37,628 nucleotides of DNA from an uncultured Veillonella sp. (GTDB lineage Bacteria > Bacillota > Negativicutes > Veillonellales > Veillonellaceae). The position numbers and the translations under genes are program-made. A model generated the notes under the pieces. That model searched no databases and had not been told where the DNA came from. It saw only the letters and a list, made by a program, of their open reading frames with translations. Location: the NCBI GenBank assembly GCA_934202215.1, contig CAKPXR010000008.1:1-37628 (forward strand). The letters are read 5' to 3'. Shown here piece by piece: positions 8,934-17,853 of this stretch (positions are counted from its first letter, which is position 1; the number at the start of each line of letters is the position of its first letter).

Positions 8934-9905
8934 GTGACTATTTTAGAACAAGCGGCACAGGTGCTTCATGAGGAAGCACGTGCTATTGAAGAATTAAGTT
9001 CTCGTTTGGATCACAACTTTGTAAATGCTGTAAATATGATTTTGGCTTGTAAGGGTCGTGTAGTATGTACTGGAATGGGAAAATCTGGTCATATTGGTCG
9101 TAAAATTGCGGCCACTTTGGCTAGTACTGGTACACCAGCACTATTTATGCATCCCGGCGAAGGTGTGCATGGTGATCTTGGCATGATTACGGAAGATGAT
9201 GTGGTATTGGCTTTCTCTAATAGTGGTGAAACAGGAGAAATTATCAGTATTTTACCATCTTTACGTCGCATTGGGGCTAAATTAATCTGCGTTGTAGGTA
9301 AGCCAGAATCTACATTAGCTAAGAATTCCGATATTGTATTGCTAGCTGAAGTAGAACGTGAAGCTTGCCCATTGGGGTTAGCGCCAACTACAAGCACTAC
9401 TGTTGCTTTAGCATTAGGGGATGCTTTAGCTGTATGTTTATTAGAGCGACATCATTTTACACCTGAAAACTTTGCTGTATTCCATCCAGGTGGTTCTCTT
9501 GGTCGTAAATTATTGTTGACTGTAGAAAACATTATGCATGGTGGAGATGATAACCCTACGGTATTCAAAGGTGCAACCGTTCGAGATGCACTCTTTGTAA
9601 TGACCGAAAAAGGTTTAGGTGCTACTAATGTTATCGATGAAGACGGTCACTTATTAGGATTGGTTACCGATGGCGATGTGCGTAGAGGCCTAGATTCTGG
9701 TAGTAATTTTTTAGAATGGCCTGTAGAGGATATGATGACCTCTATGCCACGTACTATTACAAAGGATAAACTAGCGGCTGAAGCGCTTCATTTAATGGAA
9801 AAAAATCAACCACGTCCTATTACGGTGTTACCTGTTGTAGATACAGATAACAAATGTCTAGGCATTGTTCATATTACGGATTTACTTCGTAGAGGCATTG
9901 TATAA
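8934..9905 (+). CDS. kdsD: Arabinose-5-phosphate isomerase KdsD
   Basis: Converts ribulose-5-phosphate to arabinose-5-phosphate, the entry point to Kdo. The 323 residues hold an N-terminal SIS domain (about 35-190, with GMGKSGHIGRKIAATLASTG, HPGEGVHGDLGM and SNSGETGEI). Two C-terminal CBS domains follow (about 205-323; GLVTDGDVRRGL, LGIVHITDLLRRGIV). Start GTG at 8934 follows an AGGGGCGG site. It overlaps kdsC by one base (TAATG). Paralogues (KpsF/GutQ) have the same architecture, but the place between kdsA and kdsC supports KdsD. Confidence 0.95.
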   Translation: MTILEQAAQVLHEEARAIEELSSRLDHNFVNAVNMILACKGRVVCTGMGKSGHIGRKIAATLASTGTPALFMHPGEGVHGDLGMITEDDVVLAFSNSGETGEIISILPSLRRIGAKLICVVGKPESTLAKNSDIVLLAEVEREACPLGLAPTTSTTVALALGDALAVCLLERHHFTPENFAVFHPGGSLGRKLLLTVENIMHGGDDNPTVFKGATVRDALFVMTEKGLGATNVIDEDGHLLGLVTDGDVRRGLDSGSNFLEWPVEDMMTSMPRTITKDKLAAEALHLMEKNQPRPITVLPVVDTDNKCLGIVHITDLLRRGIV

Positions 9906-10426
9906 TGAATATTCAATGGATTGTACTTGATGTTGATGGGGTGCTATCAGATGGTACTCTAACCTATACATCAAGTGGGGAAGAGCTTAAGTCTTTTTCC
10001 GTAAAAGATGGCCTAGGATTAACAGCAGCTCGAAAAGCAGGACTTAAGCTTGCTATTATTACTGCTCGGATTTCTCCCATGGTTGAGCGACGTGCTAAAG
10101 AGCTTCATTTTGATGCATTACTTATGGGGCATGCCAATAAAACAGAAGCATTAAGAACCCTTTGTAAGGAATATCAAATTAAATTAGAGTCGATTGCGTA
10201 TATGGGTGATGACCTAAATGATTTAGGAGCGCTCCAAATTGTAGGTCTACCGATGGCACCAAATAATGCGGTATCAGAAGTCAAACAATTAGCTAAATTT
10301 ATATCTACTGTCAATGGTGGCCATGGTGCTGTTAGAGAGGCTGTAGAATATATCTTGAAGAATCAAGGTTTATGGGACACTGTTGTAGCAGACTATGCAC
10401 GAGAGGCCCATGCTCATGGACAATAA
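9905..10426 (+). CDS. kdsC: Kdo-8-phosphate phosphatase KdsC
   Basis: HAD-family phosphatase that releases phosphate from Kdo-8-phosphate. The 173 residues fit the compact, cap-less C0-type HAD expected of KdsC, which works as a tetramer. The nucleophile motif is LDVDGVLSDGTLTY (Asp9, Asp11), followed by KDGLGLTAARKAGLKLAIITAR (motif II region) and MGDDLNDLGAL (motif IV). With kdsB, kdsA and kdsD this completes the CMP-Kdo pathway within four adjacent genes. Confidence 0.95.
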   Translation: MNIQWIVLDVDGVLSDGTLTYTSSGEELKSFSVKDGLGLTAARKAGLKLAIITARISPMVERRAKELHFDALLMGHANKTEALRTLCKEYQIKLESIAYMGDDLNDLGALQIVGLPMAPNNAVSEVKQLAKFISTVNGGHGAVREAVEYILKNQGLWDTVVADYAREAHAHGQ

Positions 10427-10440
10427 AGGAGGTGGGCAGA

Positions 10441-11373
10441 ATGAATAACGAATGGCAATACCATTTAGTTAAAGGTATTAGCTGGCTTGTTTGCCGACTG
10501 CCATACAAGCTCATTTTGCTCATAGGCGCTAGTTTAGGGCCAGTATATGGTCTCATAGCGAAGAAGCAAAAACTAAGAGGTATAAAGAATATAAAGATTG
10601 GCATGAACATGAATGATCAAGAAGCAGAACAATTGATTGAAAAATTGTTTAAGAATCTTGGCCGCAGTGTTATGGAAGTCTTGTATATGCCAAATTTAAC
10701 AAAGTCTTTTATCAATAAATATATTGAAATGCGAGGCGTAGAACATTTAGAAAAAGCTATCGCTGAAGATAAAGGTGTCATTGTTCTTACAGGGCATATT
10801 GGCAACTGGGAATGGATGGGTGGTGCTATGGCTGCTCATGGATACCCATCCACTACAATTGTTAAGAAGCAACCTAATGCTCAATTTACTCGTCTCATGA
10901 ATGAATATCGTGAGATGGTAGGGCTTGATGTGTTTGCTAGCGGTGGTAATGAAATTGTTTCAGCTGCTAAAGCATTGAAAAAGAAAAAATTACTTGGTTT
11001 TTTAGCAGACCAAGATGGCTATATTAATGGATTACCTATTCCATTTTTGGGACAGGCTTCTTCGGCTGTTATAGGTCCTGCTACATTTGCCAAAAAATTT
11101 GGATCACCAGTAGTTCCAATTTTTGCATCTCGCAAGCCTGAAGGTGGTCATATTGTTCACATTCTACCAGCCTTACATTATATTGATACAGGTGATGAAG
11201 ATGCAGATATGTATCGTCTAACTGAGGAATGTGTACGTGTTACAGAAGACTTTATTCGTGAACATCCAGATGAGTGGCTTTGGTTCCAACATCGTTGGAT
11301 GACTAAGATGGATCAAATTATTGATTATGATAAGAAGATAGCTGCACGGGAGAGGGCACATGAAAAACAATAA
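10441..11373 (+). CDS. lpxL: Lipid A late acyltransferase (LpxL/HtrB family)
   Basis: Inner-membrane acyltransferase that adds a secondary acyl chain to Kdo-lipid IVA. The chosen start, ATG 10441, gives 310 residues and has AAAGGAGGTGG directly upstream; a longer reading from 10372 lies inside kdsC. A hydrophobic N-terminal helix is followed by the HX4D/E active-site motif in GHIGNWEWMGG (His119, Glu124), then KKQPNAQFTRLMNEYR and LGFLADQDGYINGLPIPFLGQ. Family membership is clear. Whether it acts like LpxL or LpxM, and its chain-length preference, cannot be decided; it is the only such gene in this window. It overlaps lptC by 14 bases. Confidence 0.88.
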   Translation: MNNEWQYHLVKGISWLVCRLPYKLILLIGASLGPVYGLIAKKQKLRGIKNIKIGMNMNDQEAEQLIEKLFKNLGRSVMEVLYMPNLTKSFINKYIEMRGVEHLEKAIAEDKGVIVLTGHIGNWEWMGGAMAAHGYPSTTIVKKQPNAQFTRLMNEYREMVGLDVFASGGNEIVSAAKALKKKKLLGFLADQDGYINGLPIPFLGQASSAVIGPATFAKKFGSPVVPIFASRKPEGGHIVHILPALHYIDTGDEDADMYRLTEECVRVTEDFIREHPDEWLWFQHRWMTKMDQIIDYDKKIAARERAHEKQ

Positions 11374-11896
11374 AAAATTAATTGCCATAGTGGCCGCTAT
11401 AGTGTTGGCTCTAATTGGTCTTATCGTATATATTATGAAAGATTCTGGTGAGGTGGGCACCACTCAAAATCAGAATGGACAACTTGTTAACTTCCAGGGA
11501 GCTGACTTACAAGAGGAAAAAGATGGCAAGCTAGTGTGGGCATTATCAGCTGAAAAGATTGAATATGATCCACGTACAAAAGCTATTGTCTTGACTAATT
11601 TAAAAGGTCTTTTCTATCAAGATGATGTGACTACTACTATTACAGCACCTCATGCTGTATTGACTGGTGATCGCAACTCTTTAGATATTGATCAAGGGGT
11701 TACAGCCACAAATACTGATGGTGCCGAGTTTAAAACCGATGCACTTCATTTTGATAATAAGACTAAGACGTTGACATCTAAATCTGCTTTTACTTATAAC
11801 AGTAAAGATATAACATTAACTGGTGATAAACTTGAAGGCAATATGTCCTTAAAGAAAATTAAAGCTATTGGTAATGCAAAGTTAACGAAGAAATAA
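11360..11896 (+). CDS. lptC: LPS export protein LptC
   Basis: Bitopic inner-membrane component of the Lpt bridge that receives LPS from LptBFG and passes it to LptA. The 178 residues start with a Lys/Asn-rich cytoplasmic end and one membrane helix (IAIVAAIVLALIGLIVYIM, about 8-26). A periplasmic beta-jellyroll of the LptC/OstA type follows (VNFQGADLQEEKDGKLVWALSAEKIEYD, ITAPHAVLTGDRNSLDIDQGVTATNTDGAEFKTD). Start ATG 11360 lies inside the end of lpxL with GGGAGAGGG upstream. It is followed immediately by lptA. Confidence 0.9.
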   Translation: MKNNKKLIAIVAAIVLALIGLIVYIMKDSGEVGTTQNQNGQLVNFQGADLQEEKDGKLVWALSAEKIEYDPRTKAIVLTNLKGLFYQDDVTTTITAPHAVLTGDRNSLDIDQGVTATNTDGAEFKTDALHFDNKTKTLTSKSAFTYNSKDITLTGDKLEGNMSLKKIKAIGNAKLTKK

Positions 11897-11910
11897 TGCG
11901 AGGAAATATA

Positions 11911-12630
11911 ATGAATAAGAAAAAACAGATTGGTATGGCTATTTTAGCTATGCTTATGACTGCATCTGTTACAGCTTGGGCCGCAAATGATCCTTTGACT
12001 ATTAGTGCAGATACATTATCGTATGATGGCAATACGGGGCGTGCTGATGCAAAAGGTAATGTAGTAATCACTCAAGCGGATAAAACAATGACTGGTGCCA
12101 ATGGTTGGTACAATACAAAAACTCAAGAAGCAAATCTTGATGGTGGTGTATCTATGATTGGCTCTGATATGGCTATGTCTGCACAATCAGTACACAGCTA
12201 CAATAATAATAAATTTACTGCTAATGGCGGTGTTCATTTACAACGTAGTGATCGTCAAATTTTTGGTGATACAGTTGAATATAATACAGATACAGAGTAT
12301 GGACTTGTATCTGGCAACGCTCGCTTGATTGCAGAAGGTACTACATTGACAGGTAATAAAGTAGAAGGTTGGCTAAAAGAAATTCGTGCAGTAGCACAAG
12401 GAGATGTGACATTCTCAAATCCAGAACGAAACGTATCTGGTTCTGCAGAACGAGCTACCTATACTCAAACACCAAATCAGAATGATGGAGTTGTACTCTT
12501 ATCTGGATCTGCTCATGCTGTTCAAAACGGTAATGTACTCAATGCACCAGAGCTTAAAATTCGTTTAGCTGATGATTCTGCTGAAACATTAGGTGGTCGT
12601 AGTACACTTATCATTGTTCCAAATCAATAA
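11911..12630 (+). CDS. lptA: LPS periplasmic transport protein LptA (OstA domain)
   Basis: Periplasmic bridge protein carrying LPS between LptC and LptD. Start ATG 11911 is preferred: GAGG (11900-11903) sits 7 nt upstream and the reading gives a clean signal peptide, MNKKKQIGMAILAMLMTAS with cleavage near AWA|AND. An in-frame ATG at 11896 overlapping the lptC stop would add five residues. The mature part is a repeated beta-structure of OstA type (ISADTLSYDGNTGRADAKGNVVITQADKTMTGANG, TLTGNKVEGWLKEIRAVAQGDV). The 239 residues are longer than E. coli LptA (~185), adding turns to the jellyroll. Confidence 0.9.
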   Translation: MNKKKQIGMAILAMLMTASVTAWAANDPLTISADTLSYDGNTGRADAKGNVVITQADKTMTGANGWYNTKTQEANLDGGVSMIGSDMAMSAQSVHSYNNNKFTANGGVHLQRSDRQIFGDTVEYNTDTEYGLVSGNARLIAEGTTLTGNKVEGWLKEIRAVAQGDVTFSNPERNVSGSAERATYTQTPNQNDGVVLLSGSAHAVQNGNVLNAPELKIRLADDSAETLGGRSTLIIVPNQ

Positions 12631-12639
12631 GGATTAAAT

Positions 12640-13359
12640 ATGTATATAGAAACCAAAAACTTAGTCAAAACCTTTAGCGGTCGCAATGTTGTAGACGGGG
12701 TTAGTTTACGCGTTGATAAGGGGCAAGTCGTTGGGCTCCTAGGTCCTAATGGGGCAGGGAAAACTACATCATTCTATATGATTGTAGGCATTGAACGACC
12801 TAGTTCTGGTATCATTACCGTTGATGGCAAGGATATTACGAATATTCCGATGTATAAACGAGCGGCTGAAGGTATTGGGTATCTTCCACAAGAAGCCTCA
12901 ATTTTTAGATCTATGACTGTTGAGGATAATATTCGTGCAATGTTACAAACAACATCAAAGAAATCTGATGAAATTGAAACTATAGTAGAATCTCTCATTG
13001 AAGAATTTCATATTGGGCATGTTCGGAATCGTATGGGGATGCAACTATCTGGTGGTGAACGTCGTCGTGTAGAAATTGCTCGTTGTCTCGCGTTAGAACC
13101 GAATTTTATTCTTCTCGATGAACCTTTTGCTGGCGTTGACCCTATCGCGGTTGCAGACATTCAACAAATCATTTTGCATGTTAAAAATCGTGGCATTGGC
13201 ATTCTGATTACGGATCACAATGTGCGCGAAACATTGGGGATTGTAGACAAGGCTTATATTTTGAGTAGTGGTAAAATCCTCCTAGAAGGTACCCCTGAAG
13301 AAATTGCAAACGATCCAATCGCTCGTGAGCATTATTTAGGGGATAACTTTAGATTATAG
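12640..13359 (+). CDS. lptB: LPS export ABC ATPase LptB
   Basis: Cytoplasmic ATPase that powers extraction of LPS from the inner membrane with the LptF/G permease. The 239 residues have Walker [10 protein letters not shown] (35-43), the Q-loop [18 protein letters not shown], signature [15 protein letters not shown], Walker [17 protein letters not shown] and switch His in [10 protein letters not shown]. The LPQEASIF and [10 protein letters not shown] wording is characteristic of LptB rather than amino-acid importers. It lies 9 bases before the permease gene. Confidence 0.97.
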   Translation: MYIETKNLVKTFSGRNVVDGVSLRVDKGQVVGLLGPNGAGKTTSFYMIVGIERPSSGIITVDGKDITNIPMYKRAAEGIGYLPQEASIFRSMTVEDNIRAMLQTTSKKSDEIETIVESLIEEFHIGHVRNRMGMQLSGGERRRVEIARCLALEPNFILLDEPFAGVDPIAVADIQQIILHVKNRGIGILITDHNVRETLGIVDKAYILSSGKILLEGTPEEIANDPIAREHYLGDNFRL

Positions 13360-13368
13360 GAGGGGATT

Positions 13369-14460
13369 ATGAGATTACTAGATAGATATATATTAAAAGC
13401 CTTTGTAGGCCCGTTCCTATTTGGGGTATTTGCTTTTACTAGTATTTTTATTGGTACAGGAACACTATTCAGAATTGCTCAATATATTACTGAATATGGG
13501 GCACCATTAGTGCTCGTTATGAAAGCTTTTGTATTGGCTTTGCCAAGCATTGTTATCTTAACCTTCCCTATGTCTGTGTTATTGGCTTCTCTTATGACCT
13601 TTAGTCGTTTGAGTAGTACTAGTGAAATTGTTGTTATGCGTGCCGGTGGTCTTAGTTTTTTACGTTTAGCGATGCCGGTATATATCATAGCTTTAATTAT
13701 CTCAATTGGTGCTGTTGCATTTAATGAATTTGTTGTACCACGTACAAATAATATGTATCAAACGATTGTACGCGAACAGATTATGAAAAATGCATCGCCT
13801 CAAACACAAAATCATATTGTTTTAAAAACAATGAATGGTAATGATTTAGGCACATTGATGTATGCTAAAAGCTACAATGCGGAGACTAAAAAGTTAAGCA
13901 TGATTACAGTGCAACAATTTGGTGAAGGTGGCAAGCTACAACAGGTTGAAAATGCAGATACTGCTATTTGGAATGGTCAATATTGGGTGATGCAAAACGG
14001 CATCATTTATGATATTTCCGCTGGTGATGGTGTAGAACGTACAATGAAATTTAAGGAGCAATCCTTGCCAATTAAATCTGCGCCAAAGGATATTCAAGAA
14101 GATCAACGTAAACCAGAAGAACTAACAATCAAAGAACTACGTCATCAAATTAAAGCGTATAAGGCTGCTTATACGAATTCAAATAAATTAGAAATGGAAA
14201 TGTATCAACGTTTTACAATTCCATTAGCTAGCTTTGTATTTGCTCTTGTAGGTGCTCCATTAGGGCTTCAAAAACAACGTTCTAGCTCATCTATTGGCTT
14301 TGGTATTAGTATCTTAATCATCTTTATCTACTATGGTGTGATGACATTTGCTGGTGCATTAGGTAAAGGTGGTGCATTGCCGACTGTATTTGCTGCATTA
14401 ATTCCTGATACATTAGGCATCATTGCTGGTTTATATTTAAATTGGCGTGTATCCAAGTAA
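13369..14460 (+). CDS. LPS export permease, LptF/LptG (YjgP/YjgQ) family
   Basis: Six-helix inner-membrane permease of the LptB2FG exporter. The 363 residues begin MRLLDRYILKAFVGPFLFGVFAFTSIF, the usual family start. Helices cover about 15-37, 50-85, 100-125 and three near the C-terminus (about 280-360). A periplasmic jellyroll domain lies between (about 130-265). FPMSVLLASLMTFSRLSSTSEIVVMRAGG is the coupling region that contacts LptB. RBS AGGAGG precedes the ATG. Only one permease gene is present where E. coli has an lptF-lptG pair, so LptF and LptG cannot be told apart here. It ends the LPS run. Confidence 0.9.
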   Translation: MRLLDRYILKAFVGPFLFGVFAFTSIFIGTGTLFRIAQYITEYGAPLVLVMKAFVLALPSIVILTFPMSVLLASLMTFSRLSSTSEIVVMRAGGLSFLRLAMPVYIIALIISIGAVAFNEFVVPRTNNMYQTIVREQIMKNASPQTQNHIVLKTMNGNDLGTLMYAKSYNAETKKLSMITVQQFGEGGKLQQVENADTAIWNGQYWVMQNGIIYDISAGDGVERTMKFKEQSLPIKSAPKDIQEDQRKPEELTIKELRHQIKAYKAAYTNSNKLEMEMYQRFTIPLASFVFALVGAPLGLQKQRSSSSIGFGISILIIFIYYGVMTFAGALGKGGALPTVFAALIPDTLGIIAGLYLNWRVSK

Positions 14461-14482
14461 CCTAGTATATAAAGAAATAAAT

Positions 14483-14512
14483 TTGACTTACGAAATAGCA
14501 TATTTTTGTACT
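14483..14512 (+). promoter_or_regulatory. Possible promoter upstream of the DUF3084 gene
   Basis: TTGACT (14483-14488) is a good -35. About 18 bases later TGTACT (14507-14512) is a weak -10. It lies in the 87-base gap after the permease gene, which shows no terminator, so read-through from the LPS operon is also possible. Confidence 0.3.
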
Positions 14513-14547
14513 AAATGATTTTGTGATTTTAAGAAAGGAGGGACTCG

Positions 14548-15762
14548 ATGTTAGTAGGTGTTAAAATATTAGTTATTATTGCCCTTATGGGTGGACTTAT
14601 TGCCTACATGGGGGATAAGTTAGGCACTAAAGTTGGTAAGCGTCGCATGTCCCTCTTTGGATTAAGGCCTAAGCATACATCAATTATTGTTACTATCGTA
14701 ACGGGTTTACTAGTTGCTGCTGCTACAGTAGGGGTACTAACTATTACTTCTCAAAGTGTACGAACAGCTCTCTTTGGGATGGATCAATTGCGAGCTGATA
14801 TGAAGCAACTTAATGATGAGGTGGCAGCTAAGACACAAGAGCTTATTCGTGGGCAAGCATTGCTTGAGCAAAATAAGCAAGAATTAGCAGAACGCATGGC
14901 TGAAATAGAGCAAATTCGCAGTGAAGTTGAAGTTACAAAGGCTGAGTTAGCTAGTGCACAGGCCGCCAAAGATGCGACTGAAGCTGAGTTAGCAACACTT
15001 CAAGCTTCATATGATGAAGTATCTAAAAAGTTAGCTGATTTAGAAGCAACAAGAGCTAAGATGGAAGCTCATATTAAGCAACTTCAAACAACACAAGAAC
15101 AGTTGCAAAATGGCATTATTCATTTGCGTGAAGGAACTATACTTTTCCAAGTTGATCAATTATTGGCACAAGCTGTTGTTCGACCTGGTTTAAGTGAAGA
15201 AGATAGTCAAGCAGCTATTAAAAATATTATTGATGATACCAATAAATTGGTATTACGTCGCTTAGGTATAGAAGATCAAGGTCAATCTGTTGTGTATGTA
15301 GAGCGTCAAAATATTGAGGTCGCTACACAAAAGCTTAATAGTGCAAAGACCCCAATGGTTGTTCAAGTTGTTGCTGCTGGAAATATTATTGCTGGAGAAC
15401 CTGCAGTGGCAGTTATTCAAGTGTATCCACAACAATTTATATTTAAAAATGGAGAAGTAATCCACTCTGCTGTAATGGATGGAGGCTCTAATGCTCAATC
15501 TGCTATGCTTCAATTTTTAAAGCAAGTAAATGAAAAGGCGAGAGAGAAAGGAATTATTCCTGATTCTTTATCTGGGGATATTGGAACGATACCAGGAGAT
15601 GATTTATTTACTGCTATTCGACGTGTTGCTACTATAAATGGCAAGGTTTATGTAGAAGCGTATGTTGATGGTGATACATATTCATCGGGGCCTGTGCATC
15701 TTAAGTTGCGTATTACTCAAATGCCTGTTTTTAATGATAAGGCAAAAATGCCAGCTTATTAA
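14548..15762 (+). CDS. DUF3084 membrane-anchored coiled-coil protein
   Basis: Function unknown. The 404 residues match the DUF3084 family, with the N-terminal block GGLIAYMGDKLGTKVGKRRMSLFGLRPKHTSIIVTIVTG. Two membrane helices (about 2-22 and 46-68) flank that conserved basic cytoplasmic loop. A long coiled coil follows (about 78-195; LNDEVAAKTQELIRGQ, EQIRSEVEVTKAELASAQ). The C-terminal domain (about 200-404) is mixed alpha/beta and contains IREGTILFQVDQ-like and VVQVVAAGNIIAGEPAVAVIQVYP segments. A strong AAAGGAGGG site precedes the ATG. Its place at the end of the LPS genes suggests an envelope role, which is inference only. Confidence 0.85.
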   Translation: MLVGVKILVIIALMGGLIAYMGDKLGTKVGKRRMSLFGLRPKHTSIIVTIVTGLLVAAATVGVLTITSQSVRTALFGMDQLRADMKQLNDEVAAKTQELIRGQALLEQNKQELAERMAEIEQIRSEVEVTKAELASAQAAKDATEAELATLQASYDEVSKKLADLEATRAKMEAHIKQLQTTQEQLQNGIIHLREGTILFQVDQLLAQAVVRPGLSEEDSQAAIKNIIDDTNKLVLRRLGIEDQGQSVVYVERQNIEVATQKLNSAKTPMVVQVVAAGNIIAGEPAVAVIQVYPQQFIFKNGEVIHSAVMDGGSNAQSAMLQFLKQVNEKAREKGIIPDSLSGDIGTIPGDDLFTAIRRVATINGKVYVEAYVDGDTYSSGPVHLKLRITQMPVFNDKAKMPAY

Positions 15763-15792
15763 TATGAATTGTATTTTGGTTTTATATATTTT

Positions 15793-15838
15793 AAACGAAG
15801 GTCTTATGTAAATTTTTACATAAGACCTTCGTTTTGTG
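15793..15838 (+). terminator. Long perfect hairpin terminator after the DUF3084 gene
   Basis: AAACGAAGGTCTTATGTAAA (15793-15812) and its exact complement (15815-15834) form a 20-bp stem with a tiny loop. The T-rich tail is short (GTTTTGTGTT), but four T's lie in the stem base. The symmetry means it could also act on the opposite strand. Confidence 0.8.
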
Positions 15839-15877
15839 TTAAAATATAACTACTGTATTTTAAACGAGGATAGTTAT

Positions 15878-16405
15878 ATGACTGATACTACATACATTTT
15901 GGCTGTAGATCCAGGTAATGAGAAAACTGGTGTGTCAATTTTAACACCATCTGGTACTATGGTTTGTCGTAAAATTATTATGACAAAACAATTCAACCAT
16001 GAAATTGAACAAACATTAACTGAATATTATGGAATTGCGCATATTGTATGTGGAAATGGTACAAATCATAAATATTTGTATCCATCTCTTCAACAAATTG
16101 GGCGAAATCATAGAATTACGACTAGCTTAATTGATGAATCGCATAGTACGGAGGAGGCTAGAAAATTATATTGGAAGTATAATCCTCCTACAGGATGGCG
16201 TAGAATTATTCCTACGTCTATGCAATTTCCTCCAGAGCCTGTAGATGATTTAACCGCATTTGTTATTGGCTTACGGTATACAAAACAGTTGATTCAAGCC
16301 GCTAAAGATATACAAGGTAATGTGATGGACGCTAGTACGTTAGAAGAAAAGAGACTACATGTAATGGAACAGTTGTACGGTAAAGGAGAAGTGCATGAAA
16401 AATGA
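15878..16405 (+). CDS. YqgF/RuvC-like RNase H-fold protein
   Basis: Likely nuclease or nuclease-derived protein of the RNase H superfamily. The 175 residues begin MTDTTYILAVDPGNEKTGVSIL, where Asp in AVDPG matches the first catalytic Asp of RuvC/YqgF. LIDESHSTEEARKLYW resembles the YqgF DE-x-x-ST-x-x-A motif, and PVDDLTAFVIGL gives the C-terminal acidic residue. Start ATG 15878 has GAGGA 7 nt upstream and begins the conserved strand; an upstream in-frame start at 15836 falls in the terminator hairpin. It is longer than standard YqgF (~140) and carries an insert, YNPPTGWRRIIPTSMQFPPE. It is probably a YqgF paralogue rather than the Holliday-junction or 16S-processing enzyme itself. The end overlaps the next gene by 11 bases. 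Confidence 0.7.
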   Translation: MTDTTYILAVDPGNEKTGVSILTPSGTMVCRKIIMTKQFNHEIEQTLTEYYGIAHIVCGNGTNHKYLYPSLQQIGRNHRITTSLIDESHSTEEARKLYWKYNPPTGWRRIIPTSMQFPPEPVDDLTAFVIGLRYTKQLIQAAKDIQGNVMDASTLEEKRLHVMEQLYGKGEVHEK

Positions 16406-17264
16406 AACTTCAACGCATAACTGGTCAAATTTTATTATGCGTTGCTTAATGATGATTTTAGGGGCCCTAATTTATACTATAGGCCTAGATTTATTTTTAG
16501 TACCGAATAGTATCATCGATGGCGGTGTAGTTGGTATTTCTTTGATGGCTGCAGAGCTTTCTGGAATTTCATTTAGTATTTTCGTCGTACTCTTTAATTT
16601 GCCTTTCTTATATCTTGGTTATAGAGCTAACGGCAAAAATTTCACATTCTCTACACTCTTCTCTATCGTATGGATGGCTATTTTTTCAACCTTTGCTCAT
16701 GATTTTACACCGATTACATCTGACCCGTTTTTGGGTGCTATATTTGGTGGTATCATTTTAGGTATAGGGGTAGGTTTGATTATACGTAATGGCGGTTCTT
16801 TGGATGGCTCTGAAATAGTAGCAATTATATTTGATAAGCGATCTACGTTCTCAGTTGGTGAAATTGTAATGGCCATGAATCTTATTATTCTTGGTGCTGC
16901 AGGGTTTGTATATAGTTGGAATAGTGCTATGTATTCATTAATTGCTTATTTCATTGCTTATAAGATGATTGATATTACTATTACAGGTCTTGATGAATCT
17001 AAAGGGGTAATGATTATTACAGATGCAGAGAATTCTAAGAATATTGCAGATGCATTAAATGCGAACCTTAATCGTGGTGTTACCATTATGTATGGTGAGG
17101 GTGGTTATTTAAAGCAACCTAAACATGTATTGTATTCTGTAGTGACAAGACTTGAGATTATGAGATTAAAAAATACTGTTTATGAAGTAGATCCATCGGC
17201 ATTTATTACGATTCAAGATGTACATGATGTATTCGGTGGTAGATTTACAAAAAATGGTCATTGA
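16395..17264 (+). CDS. YitT-family membrane protein (DUF161/DUF2179)
   Basis: Integral membrane protein of unknown function. The 289 residues carry an N-terminal YitT domain with five or six helices (about 10-190): FIMRCLMMILGALIYTIGLDLFLVPNSIIDGGVVGISLM, FVVLFNLPFLYLGYRANG, FLGAIFGGIILGIGVGLIIRNGGSLDGSEI. A cytoplasmic DUF2179 domain of ferredoxin-like type lies near 200-285 (GVMIITDAENSKNIADALNANLNRGVTIMYGEGGYLK, YEVDPSAFITIQDVHDVFGGRF). The family is common in Firmicutes. RBS AAAGGAGAAG lies within the preceding gene, so the two are probably co-translated. Confidence 0.88.
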   Translation: MKNETSTHNWSNFIMRCLMMILGALIYTIGLDLFLVPNSIIDGGVVGISLMAAELSGISFSIFVVLFNLPFLYLGYRANGKNFTFSTLFSIVWMAIFSTFAHDFTPITSDPFLGAIFGGIILGIGVGLIIRNGGSLDGSEIVAIIFDKRSTFSVGEIVMAMNLIILGAAGFVYSWNSAMYSLIAYFIAYKMIDITITGLDESKGVMIITDAENSKNIADALNANLNRGVTIMYGEGGYLKQPKHVLYSVVTRLEIMRLKNTVYEVDPSAFITIQDVHDVFGGRFTKNGH

Positions 17265-17273
17265 GGGGTTAAT

Positions 17274-17846
17274 ATGAGTAATAAAATAATAAAAGAAATA
17301 TTAGATTGGATTTATGCCATTGTATTAGCATTGGTTATTGCTATGGTAATCCATATCTTCTTGATTCAACCAACACGGGTGTCTGGCGAATCAATGGAGG
17401 ATACATTACATAATGGTCAATACTTAATTGTAACGAAGTGGCATCATATTATGAATGAAATGCCAAATTATGGACAAATTGTAATCATTGATAGTCGTGT
17501 TAATCGTGCACGTACTTGGGTAGATGATGTAGAAGAACCATTGATGAACTATGTATCTGTCTTTAACAAAGCTGCTCAAACAAATGATGTATGGGTTAAG
17601 CGCGTTATTGGTCGTCCTGGTGATGTATTAGAGTTTAAAGATGGTCATGTATGGCGTAATGGTGAACAATTACAAGAACCATATACTAAAGATACAATAA
17701 TGAATTATACACGTTCTACATCTGTTACAGTTCCTGAAGGTCATGTATTTGTGATGGGGGATAACAGAAATCATTCAAGTGATAGTCGTTTTATTGGTCC
17801 TGTTCCAGTTGATCATGTGCTTGGATTTGTATCCTATGCAATTTAA
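17274..17846 (+). CDS. lepB: Signal peptidase I
   Basis: Membrane serine protease that removes signal peptides from Sec-exported proteins on the outer face of the inner membrane. The 190 residues have one N-terminal membrane helix (about 13-31). The nucleophile is Ser40 in RVSGESMEDTL, the general base is Lys109 in WVKRVIGRPGD, and the C-terminal box is VFVMGDNRNHSSDSR. Short length and a single anchor resemble the Gram-positive SipS type. It lies directly before the two porin genes, both of which need signal-peptide cleavage, and ends with a strong terminator. Confidence 0.95.
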   Translation: MSNKIIKEILDWIYAIVLALVIAMVIHIFLIQPTRVSGESMEDTLHNGQYLIVTKWHHIMNEMPNYGQIVIIDSRVNRARTWVDDVEEPLMNYVSVFNKAAQTNDVWVKRVIGRPGDVLEFKDGHVWRNGEQLQEPYTKDTIMNYTRSTSVTVPEGHVFVMGDNRNHSSDSRFIGPVPVDHVLGFVSYAI

Positions 17847-17853
17847 TAATTCT

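Noticed and set aside
10372-10440. Upstream extension of the LpxL-family acyltransferase
   Set aside because: Lies inside kdsC, Cys-rich and unlike the family; a strong ribosome site precedes ATG 10441.
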